A stretch of DNA of 64,000 nucleotides from Hyperoplus lanceolatus (taxonomy: Eukaryota > Chordata > Actinopteri > Uranoscopiformes > Ammodytidae): NCBI GenBank assembly GCA_026929865.2, contig CM049400.1:22181501-22245500 (forward strand). Reading direction: 5' to 3'. Positions 19,962 through 31,900 of this stretch are shown here, piece after piece. Each line of letters opens with the position of its first letter. Position 1 is the stretch's first letter. Under the pieces are notes generated by a model, which saw only the letters and a program-made list of their open reading frames with translations, was not told the origin of the DNA and ran no database searches. The position numbers and the translations under genes are program-made.

Positions 19962-22900
19962 CTGGAAACATAAAAAAAAATCTACCTTTAGTACATGGTC
20001 GCTTCCAAACAATTCTATGTTTTCCTATTATGGGCAGGATCTCTACCTGAGCTACTGTCACACACACAGCAATCAGTGTCATTCCCTCCAGCATGACAGC
20101 AGCGAGCACAGCGGTTCTCCACAGCATAAAGAGCAAAATTCTGATGACAAGTCAGACACTGGTCGGGTCTGGGGCCGGTGCAATGCTTACAGGAGCTGTC
20201 ACATGGCTCACAGGTTTCCTACGATCATACCATTTCACACATTATTGTACAAGTTAATTAAGAGAAAGTTTCGGAAAAATTCAGTTGTAGACATTAGGCC
20301 AGTAAGAAATTAGTCCCTATGATTACACAACGCGTCATTAAATACTGCAAAAGAAAAAAACAAAAGAATTTTTTTTATGAGAAAATGTGGCAAATATCCC
20401 CCCTAGTAAGAAGCTGGAAGAGAAAATATATTGTCATGTCATTTAATTATTTGCCCAAATATAAATGCACAAAGCAATACAAGCACAAAATCAATGGCAG
20501 CAGCATCACATTCATTAAACAACCACTTTAGCTATGTACAGTGTCGTGCGAAAGTTTGTGAACCCCTTGAGCCTTTTGGAATTTTATTTATGTTAACCAT
20601 TATTAATTCATTTTTTTCAATACCAGTATTTTGTATATGAAATAACAGATGTTTGTTTATCAATTCAACATTTTTCTTTTCCAGAAATCAATTGTTAAAA
20701 TAGATAATTTCATTTCATTTTTTCATTTAACTTTTATTTATCCTCGAGAGACCAATTGAGGGGTGACCCTCATTTAAAACAAATTATCTGACAAATGTTG
20801 TATGTGCAAAAGTTTGTGAACCCTGAGCTGCATTGCTTAAATCGAGCAAGGTAAACACAATCAGGTGGGCCAAATTGATTGATGAAATAGACCAATGTAA
20901 TGAGAGATCTTTATGGAAAAAATTGGGCGCCACTAGATAAAACACAGATAAAACCAGGTCAGTTTAGGCCCACCAAACTGAACCCATACAGGTCAGACAT
21001 GCTAAAAGGGTAAAAAATCTCAGAAGATCTCAGGAATAGAGTTGTGATGCTGCACATTTGTCTGGGGACAGCTATAAATTAATTCAAAAAAAGTTTGAGC
21101 TCCATCGGTCCACCGTGAGGCAAATCATCTACAAATGGAGAGCTTTAAGAGTGACTGAACATCTGCCTAGAAGTGGACTTCCTTCAAAAATATCTTCAAG
21201 CACCACAAGAAAAGTATTTTTTTAGTTAAAAGCCAACCCACACATTACATCTAGTGATTTGCAGACCTCTCTTGCAACATCTGGGACAGATGTGCATGGT
21301 TCCACAATAAGAAGAAAACTCAGTCAACATGGCTTTCAAGGGAGGGTTGCTGAAGAAGCCTCTGCTCTCAAAAAAGAACAAAACTGCTTGTCACAGCTTT
21401 GCCAGAGAGCACCTGGAGATACCTGAAGTCTTATTCTGTGGACAGATAAGTCCAAAATTGATCTGTTTGGTCATAACCAAAACCGCCATGTTTGGGCAAA
21501 AACGCAACTCTGCCTACCACCAACAGAACCTTCTCCCAAGTGAAGAATGGTGATGGCAAATGGTCTGCAAATCTCCAGATGTAATGTTTGGGTTGGCTTT
21601 TACCTGAAAAATCCCTTTTCTTGTGGTGCTTGAAGATATTTTTGAAGGAAGTCCACTTCTAGGCAGATGTTAAGTCACTCATAAAGCTCTCCATTTGTAG
21701 ATGATTTGCCTCATGGTGGGCCGATGGAGCTCAAACTTTTTTATACGAATGTATAGCTGTCCCCAGACAAATGTGCAACATCAAAACTCTATTCCTGAGA
21801 TCCTCTGAGATTGTTTCCCCTTTGAGCATGTCTGACCTGTATGGGTTCAGTTTGGTGAGCCTAAACTGACCTGGTTTTATCTTTGTTTTATCTAGTGGCG
21901 CCCAATTTCTTCCCTAAAGATCTCTCACTACATTGGTCTATTTCATCAATCAGTTTGGCCCACCTGATTGTGTTTACCTTGCTCGATGTAAGCAATGCAG
22001 CTTAGGGTTCACAAACTTTTGCACATACAACATTTGTCAAATAATTTGTTTTATCTATTTTAACAATTGATTTCTGGAAAAGAAAAATGTTGAATTGATA
22101 AACAAACATTATTATTGTTATTTCATATAAAAAATACTGGTATTGAAAAAAATTTGTTAATAATGGTTAAAATAAATAAAATTCCAAAAGGCTCAAGGGG
22201 TTCACAAACTTTCGCACGACACTGTATAGTAGTGATTTAATGACCAAATGCACATGATTTGCACTTTGTATATACATGATTGGATAATAATTTAAGCATG
22301 ACTCATATCCAAGAGCGCACCTCTTCTGAAAAGTATCGCCCTTCCTCACAACGCGGATAGCAGACTTTGTCCTTTAATGTGCTTCCCCAGTCACACCTAA
22401 CACAGCCCTGAGGGGAAGGATCTGCAAACACGCAGAAATACAAACATGAAAAATGAACTCAAATATTGACACGTTGTTAAGTCATTTATCAGCTCTATCA
22501 CCTGTGCAGCTCTGACAACTGGTGTGGCACTGTTTGCAGATGTCATTGTGCAGATAGAAGCGACGTGGGCAGCGTTCAACACACAGCTTAGTGCCTTGTA
22601 GCTCCAGAAGAGTAGAGGGACAGGCCCTGCAGGACTCAGGCCCAGGTCCGGTACACAGCTCACAGGACTGGTCACATTTCTCACAGTTTGATCCTACTCT
22701 GTAATACCTGAAGAAATGCATGAAATCATCATCATCAATATTACAGATGTACATCATATTCTGTCTTTATCTGTAGTAAATTTAAAGTATAAAATGGTAA
22801 TCACCAGTCAACAGTATAAAACCACAACATTTTCTAGAAGGCAAGGCAAGGCAAGGCAAGTTTATTTATATAGCACAATTCAGACACAAGGCCACTCAAA

Positions 22901-25900
22901 GTGCTTTACAGGGGCAAGACTAAAATACATAAAATACATTATAAAACATTTAAAAGTGAATAAAAGAAGCAAATAAAAAATTAAAATTGCAGGTTAAAAT
23001 GGAAACACATTATAAAACATTTAAAAGCGAATAAAAGAAGCGAATAAAATAAAAATTGCAGGTTAAAATGGAAACAAAAAAGTCTTCAGACTCGATTTAA
23101 AAGAACTGAGAGTTGCAGCAGACCTCAAGTTTTCTGGGAGTTTGTTCCAGATTTTTGGTGCATAATAACTAAAAGCTGCTTCTCCTTGTTTAGTCCTAAC
23201 TCTAGGGACTGTAAGTAGACCTGTCCCAGACGACCTAAGGGCTCTGGACGGTTCATAACGTATCAGCATATCAGTAATGTATTTTGGCCCTAAACCATTT
23301 AGTGCTTTATAAACCAACATCAGTATTTTGAAATCAATTCTTTGAGTGACAGGAAGCCAGTGTAAAGACCTCAGAACTGGGGTAATGTGATCCACTTTTT
23401 TGGTCCTAGTGAGGACTCGAGCAGCAGCGTTCTGAATTAGCTGAAGCTGTCTGATAGATTTTTTTGGAAGGCCAGCAAGGACACTGTTTCAGTAGTCAAG
23501 TCTACTAAAGATAAATGCATGGATAAGTTTTTCTAAATCTTGCTGAGACATAAGCCCTTTAATTCTTGATATGTTTTTCAGGTGGCAGTAGGCTGATTTA
23601 TTAATTGATTTAATGTGTTTCTTGAAATTCAAGTCGGAGTCTACGAAAACACCAAGATTTCTGGCTTGGGGTGTGGTTTCTAACATAATGGATGTAAGAT
23701 GTGCGCTGACTTTTAATTGTTCATCTTTGGCACCAAAGACAATTACTTCAGTTTTGTCGTTGTTTAATTGAAGGAAATTTTGGCACATCCAATCATTGAT
23801 TTGTTCAATGCACTTACTCAGTGCCTGTATCGGACTGTAGTCTCCTGGTGATATGGTTATGTAAATTTGTGTGACGTCTGCATAATTATGGTAGCATAAT
23901 TTGTTCTTATTCATAATCTGAGCTAGTGGGAGCATGTAGATGTTAAACAGAAGAGGCCCAAGAATGGAACCTTGGGGGACTCCGCATTCAATATTTGTCC
24001 GCTCAGATGTGAAATTGCCTATTGACACATAGTAGTCTCTATCCTTTAAGTAGGATTCAAACCAGCTTAGTACAGTTCCAGAAAGTCCACTGTCTGTGTT
24101 TAAATGGATGTCATTGAGGACCTTAACAAGAGCAGTCTCAGTGCTGTGGTGTTGTCGAAATCCTGACTGGAAAACATCAAAGCAGTTGTAGTTATTTTGC
24201 TGTTGATAAACAGCTTTTTCAATGATTTTACTTAAAAATGGTAGGTTAGATATTGGCCTATAATTTTTCATGAGTGATGTATCTAGATTGTTCTTTTTTA
24301 GGAGTGGCTTGATGACTGCTGTTTTCAGGGCCTGTGGGAATACACCTGTCTGAAGGGACATGTTGACAATTTGTAGAACATCTGAGGCCATACAGCTAAA
24401 AACAGTTTTAAAGAAGCCTGTGGGCACAATGTCAAGGCAGCAGAATGAGGAGTTCAGGTGTTGTATAATGTCCTCCAGATTGTTGTGGTTTATAAGATAA
24501 AATTCTGTCATTGCATTTGAATTGATTTTAAGAGGGAACACATATGTTGAACTTGGTATTGATGCAGTGACAGCTTGTCTAATTTTGTGAATTTTTTCAG
24601 TAAAGAAGGAGGCAAATTCATTGCAGTAAAAAATTGTAATATTTACATTGGGAAAAAATACAAATCACAATTAATGACAACATTTTGTCGAGTGACGTCT
24701 GTGAGTTATAATCATGCGTTTTTTTTTATATGAGACGCAAGACGGATGTAGGTGGTAGAAGTTTGAGGTGTTATGACGTCCAAATGATAAGAGGACACAG
24801 CGTCTTAGGGCGTGAAAACTGCATAACGTTGTGACCCAAGACAAATAATGCCGGTATCGTTAGCAGTAGGTACGTATTGGCTCATTTCCAAGCCAGACCA
24901 TATGGTTTACTGTAACAGTGGATCAAGGGCGGGGAAGGAAGTCAAACGTTAATTTCATAACATCAAGTTAGTATTTCCCAGATTATGATGGAGCTTAAAA
25001 CTGTTTACCCTGTAGGACAATGGGTGACGCAGAGTTGAAAGAGACGCAGGTATTCTGGAGAACAAGTGAGGCAATCTCTGGGTGATGCTCCGGTACAGGT
25101 GACACAGGCGTGGTCACAAGGCAAACAGAATCCCAGCTCTGTTCCGTCTGCCTCCTCCCTTGTGCTGTATGTGCCAGCCGGACACTCGCTCAAACAGGTG
25201 CTATCTGGGAAATAGCACACAGACAAAAAGTTCCATTCTCGATTCATAATACCCACTCATGCAAAGTTTTCTCTTTTTTTAAACGTCATTATTTTTCTTT
25301 CCTGTTCATATATAAACTTTGGCACCTAACTAATAGGGGCTGGTGACGGAACTGATTCACATGAGATGATAAGATAAAGATGATTTTCTTCAGCGATAAC
25401 ATGAACAAAACACATGCAATCTTTTCTTCCCTATACTCCATCACACACCAAGTTCTGTTTTCACAAAAGATTTAACCGCAGATGTCGGTGAGTACAATTA
25501 CACTTTCATCATTTTATTACAAGAAGAAGACTGTGTGTATGTGTTGAAGTTAATTAAGTTAAATAGATCACTTGTAAAAAGACCTCATCACACCTTTAAA
25601 TGAAGCTGCAGAGAAGCAGATTTACAGAAAGGGTGCATAGAGGGCATATAAAGAGCTCTTGTGGACCTGATGATGTGACAGTGGGACCTCACTGACTTAG
25701 CGGGAGCGCGCCTCAGGGGTAAGGGGGAGATGGGATCGAGCCGCTGCCCGCTAGTCCCTTTTTAGACTAGAGGCTAGACATGGTGATATCAACACCATGA
25801 AAAGCTGTGGTTAAAACAAAGACAAAAACTAACACTTGCGTATCTCAGTCCCCCAACTTTCATTCTTCATACACATATAATAATCATTCAGCAAAATGTG

Positions 25901-28900
25901 ACCATAAAGGCTTCTAGTAGCGTTTTGAAGTTTTTTTTTTTTAATCCCATAAAAACAGCCGTTAAGTGTTTTGGAGCCATTAACTGACTGATCAAGACTG
26001 ACCTATCAGACTCTCATATAGAGCCATTGAAAATCAAGGCTAAATCTTTTCAAATGTTTCCTTTTGAAAAATGAACTGTTGCCTCACTTGTGCTAGTATC
26101 ACACAGGGAGGAAATATGCAGTGACGTGCGGTCAGGGTAGGCAAGGTAGGTAGTGCCTACCCTGGCGCCGTGTGCAAAAAAATTAAAATAAAATAAAATA
26201 ATTTTTTTTTGTTTAATAAACTTATATTTGTATTATTACTGTTAATTATTTCAATCTTTACATGTAATCCGCGATTACTTTAAAAAAGTTTAGACGTTAT
26301 GATTAGAAAGGTGGCAGTTAGTAAGTTACGCCAAAGAAATATTGTGCTTTTGCTGTTTCCCATTCATTGTGTACGGTAAAGAATCAGTGCTTTTGCGCCT
26401 ATTCATTGTGGACGGCAAGAAAAAAAAAGGTTTCACGCATGCGCACTTGATTCTGTATTATTTAACATGTACGCAAATAAGCAGAATTCTTTGTGCTTTT
26501 TTTACGTAAATGGTATGCCACATAAGCCTTTACGTTACATATCATTCATGGACCAATTAAAATCGAGATATTACTAGACATTTACACAGCTTAGGCCGTT
26601 GGCTATGCTCATTCACGTCGCGTTACCCCCGCGGATTTTTAAATCAACATTGCAGCTGCCGTTTCCGTGCCCGCAGATATTTCAGACTGGAGGAATTTTA
26701 ACAAATTGGATTATAATTTAAAAAGGAACAGAATGAATAGCAAGAGAAAGGCCTGCGCCAGCCTTGGACGGTGTACAGCAGCAACAGGGACAAACAATGT
26801 TCGAGCATTTCAAACGGACAGGTAGCCTACATGAACGGAAGGATGCTAGCTAGCTGTGCTGTCAGTCCGACTGTCACTGGATTACTATCGTCTTGCTTAT
26901 TTTTACAGCCAGGGAGTCAGATTGGTGAGTCAGAAACTTTTTTGGGGTTTATTTAATAATAAAGTTGGATGAATTGATACCGAGTGCAATCCATTCTGCA
27001 TTTTATATTCAATTGAGCAGTTGTGTTTTCATTGTTACTGACGGACAAACCTAAGCTCTGCAGTGTGGATAAATGGTTACATTCTGATGCTGACAGGTCC
27101 ATGGGACATATGCTACTGGTACTTTATCTATTAAGATTAAGATAAATCTTAATAGATAAAGTACCTATCTATTAAGATAAAGTTTATGGAGTGGAGTTGC
27201 CATCAGTTATGCTGTAGTCCTACATAATGATGAATGCTGTCTTTTATTTTTAAGTTGAATAGAAGTAGTACCGGTAGTTTGAATCGGCGAAGGTTTGACT
27301 TGTTGCCTTACGTTTTTTCGGCCCTCGGTGTGAGGGACGGGTCCGTTAAGTCGATGGATGCGATGTTTAATCATTTAGACCAAACTACAGTAGGCTACGG
27401 GCAAACCTGGATTCACCGTCGTGACATTTCATATACGTCCCGTCTGTGTGAGTGAGTGAGTGAGTGAGTGAGAGAAAGAAAGAAAGGGAGGAACTTATTT
27501 GAAATCGGCCGTGTTTGTTGTTTTTGATTTAACAATATATAGGTTTAGAGAAATCTAGCTTTCAGAACTCAGCGCCTACCCACTCACTGACCTCACCGCA
27601 CGTCACTGGAAATATGTAGATAATAAATCATAATAAAATGCTCACTATGAAGGTATTTGGGGACAGCACAGGTCTGGCATTCATCATTGCCCGGCCCCTC
27701 ACAAGAGTAACAGTGCCGGTGGCAACCCATGCAGGTGAACTGGTTGTCATGTAGGTAGGTTCTTGGTGGACAGTCTGTGTCACCTGTCACGCCACACAAC
27801 AACGTGTTTGGATCCAGCACTAGTCCCTTCTCGCACTGGGTGCATTGGTTTGCCTCTGGGCCAGAGCAGTTCATACACGTTTGGTGGCATTCTGTACAAA
27901 GTCAAACAAATCAGACTGAGTCACTGTAATTATTATTGTTGTTACAAAGAAGCTGTAATTACCATTGACAAGATTTAGAGCTTAGTCATTCTTATGTCAA
28001 ATTATGCCTTACAATTCAGACCGCAGTGAGGCCGTTGCAATTAGTTTTGATGTATTAATTTATAGTGAGCCAGCTTTGATACACATTTACAGTAAAAGTC
28101 AAAGCCTTACAGGCTAAAGCAAAATCTTACTGTTAAGCAGGTTTTAAATTTTACAAAACTGTCTGGCAAAGTCTAAACCTAAGGCAGCTTATGTAATGAA
28201 TTTTTTTTCTCCTATTTAACCATCTGCACCCTTTCAAACCCTAAACACTATCCAGGGTCATCATTGTAGCCACAATTACCCATCCTGATATATTTTAGTT
28301 TTTTTGTGTAATTGTTTTGTGATATTTTTGTTGTGTTATGAGCCATATAAACCACTTAGAGATAGATTAGTAAATATATGTTCAATAAGTGCAATGGGAC
28401 TTAAATAACAATGTAATAGGGACAACACCAAATATTACTGTGAAATATTACTATCAGAAAACTGTGATAGGCTACCCTGAAAACCCTCCTTTAAAAAGAA
28501 AGTTATGTTGATAGGCTCACCTTGACATTCCATAGCTTTAGTTTCATAGTAAGTACCAGTGGGACAGTCTTTGGAGCATGCACCCTTATAGAGTTTGGGG
28601 CTAAACGTTGAGCAGGTCTCACAGTCATCTGCCAGGGGCCCTGAACAGCTGCCACAGGTAGGGTGGCACTGACCACAACGGCCTTCCTCCATGTCCTCAT
28701 AATAGCCAATGGGACAACTAGCCTTACACACACTGTTCAGCATCAGGTAGAGGAAAGTGCATTCTGAAATGATATGGAGGGAGGTTGGTAAAATGGTCGG
28801 GACAGATTTCAGAAACCGATACAATGTCTTACAATTAATTTTTTCCACCTGTTAAAAGGTTTTATCATTATGCTAATTTTCAGGTTCAAAATTGTATTCT

Positions 28901-31900
28901 GTGTTTCTACTAGAAACTGTTTTCATGTTGTATCATCCAAAAAAGCCTATTATGCAAAAGAAAACATTTTGCATAATAGGTGACCTTTAAAGCTTACTTA
29001 CCACTTACACCACTTACCACTTACACCACAGCTTACACCACTATTAACTTACTGAAACAGGTCCTGTCATCTGAGCAAACGTCACAGTGGGGAGGACAGC
29101 GTCTGCAGGTGCCATCATCTGCAGGGTATGACTGCAGTGAACAGTTGAGTCTACACATACCACTCTCCAAGTAGTGGCCATCAGCACAAGTCAGACACTG
29201 GGACTTGATCCCATCACATGTCAGACAAGAGCTGTCGCAGGCTTCACATGATCCCCCTGCCTCCTCAAAGGAACCTCTGAAAGTAATGTGGGGAGACAGC
29301 TGATGAGACATAAAGAGGGACATACTTATAAACAGGAGTGCACCTTTTCTTCATTCTGCTGCTCAGTTCACCCAGCTGCTTACTCTGGACAATTTGACCA
29401 GCATCGTCCCTGGTGAAGGAAAAGTTTGTAGCTGCCTTTGGAGCAGCTGATGCAGTTATTACTGGTGTCCATGCAGGCCTCACAGTTTGGCGAGCAGTCC
29501 TCACACAACTGAGTGGCAGAGTTTGCATAGGAGCCAGAAGGGCACTTCTCAACACATGAACTGTCTTGGTCTAGGAAATATCCTGAGGAACACAAGACAC
29601 ACATACACACACATTGCACAATAAGAAATATTTTATGTGCCCATGTTTTGCCATTACCGGTAACACTTTACAATAAGGGTACATTAATTAATGGTTAGTT
29701 AATGCTTAATAAGGTTTAACTAACCGTTAGTTAACTGTTAACTAATGTGCCTAGTAAGCCTTTACTAATGGTGTTCATGTTAACTAAGGTATTAATTACT
29801 ACATTATGTAATGTTTATAAATATCCTTTATTAACCTTAGTTAACCCATTAATTGAGCATGAACCAACAGTTGATTAATATAATAATTAGCATTAATTAA
29901 CTGTTAACAAATGTCATTTTTGTAACATTACTTAAGCATAATTAACCATTTATTAATGCTCTTTGTGACCCTTATTGTAAAGTGGGAACCATTTATCCAT
30001 TAAACCTGCAGTGTGTAGAATTTTGGGTTTTATTTCCTAGCAGATTTTGTAGAAAGTAATTATAATATCCATAAGTACATTTAATTTAGTGCATGATAGC
30101 TGAACATTTTTTTTAAATTATTTTTTTCCCCTTAGAAAGGGTCTCATATATGTCCATATTTCTGCATATTTTGGACCAAGGCCTAGTGCCGCCATCTTGA
30201 AAGTGTCATAGTTGGAATGTCATAAGGTGCATTGTTTAAAATTTAGAATTGTTCTTGTCCTTGAAGGCCACTGTAGCTTCTGTTATTATTCTAAAGGGTT
30301 GGGGTTACCCAGGGAGCGTTGCATTCTAGAACTTTGTAGAACTTTCTTGATGATGTCATATTACACACTGCACCTTTAAGTAACACTTAATAAATGCACA
30401 CCAGTGCTGAATAGGCATTACTGAAGCATAATTAACCATAATAGGCATGACTTAAGTGTAATCAACCATTTATTAATGGACTTTGTGACCCTTATTGTAA
30501 AGTGAGAACCATTTCTCATGAATTAACACCTAATAAAGGCATACTAGTGCTGATTAAGCATCACTTAAGCATAATTAACCATGTCTTAATGTTATTTGTG
30601 ACCTTATTGTAAAGTGGGAACCATTTCTCATGAATTAACACCTAATAAAGGAATACTAGTGCTGATTAAGCATCACTTAAGCATAATTAACCATGTCTTA
30701 ATGTTATTTGTGACCCTTATTGTAAAGTGGGAACCATTTATCACTTGCTACACTTAATAAATGCAAAATAGTGCTGAATAAGGATTACCTAAATACAATC
30801 CATCAATCAACAATTCTCTTTGTGACCCATGTAAATTCTCTATAATAATATCAAAAAAATATTTCCAACTGGAAATCAATTCATGACAACAATCTGTTAT
30901 CAACACAATTCAGTCACCATTTAAAAAAGAAAGAAAATGTTATTTTATTTAGAATCTTCGGTTTTATTTGGAAACACCGCTTTCACATTTTGACATAAAT
31001 ACCATCAAAGAACTCCAAAATAGTTTCTTCAACAAATTATATCCAGTTTAATGATTTTCTTTGAAAGTAACAAACAGGAGGAAATGGATCACTAACAGCA
31101 ATGGTGAAACACACTGACAAAGGCAGTTAGGTTTAACAGACAACTTTTTTTCCGAAAGCTATATTTCTTAAACAGTTTATTCCAGATCCAAAGTTTTTAT
31201 TGCCAGGGATGCACAACATCCTGAAATATATGTACATATTTGAGTTGGAGACATAACTGTCAAGGCCTCACTTTAAAATCACTTTGAGTAAAAAGTTGCA
31301 CAAATCACCCCACCTTCCCCTACACTTCAAGGAAGAGAGAGTAGAAAATACATATTTACCTGTTAAACCTAACTGCTTTTGTCAGTGTGTTTCACCATTG
31401 CTGTTAGTAATCCATTTCCTCCTGTTTGTTACTTTCAAAGAAAATCATTAAACTGGATATAATTTGTTGAAGAAACTATTTTGGAGTTCTTTGATGGTAT
31501 TTATGTCAAAATGTGAAAGCGGTGTTTCCAAATAAAACCGAAGATTCTAAATAAAATAACATTTTCTTTCTTTTTTAAATGGTGATTGAATTGTGTTGAT
31601 AACAGATTGTTGTCATGAATTGATTTCCAGTTGGAAATATTTTTTTGATATTATTATAGAGAATTTACATGGGTCACAAAGAGAATTGTTGATTGATGGA
31701 TTGTATTTAGGTAATCCTTATTCAGCACTATTTTGCATTTATTAAGTGTAGCAAGTGATAAATGGTTCCCACTTTACAATAAGGGTCACAAATAACATTA
31801 AGACATGGTTAATTATGCTTAAGTGATGCTTAATCAGCACTAGTATTCCTTTATTAGGTGTTAATTCATGAGAAATGGTTCCCACTTTACAATAAGGTCA

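Larger units (their letters stand above)
20539..22224 (+). mobile_element. Tc1/mariner element with inverted duplicate 5' halves
   Basis: The ends CAGTGTCGTGCGAAAGTTTG and its complement lie between TA dinucleotides. The left arm (20539-21235) encodes the transposase N-terminal DNA-binding region. The right arm (about 21600-22224) is its reverse complement, so the 3' half has been replaced by an inverted 5' half. The element lies between exons 15 and 14 of the Cys-rich gene. Confidence 0.9.
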
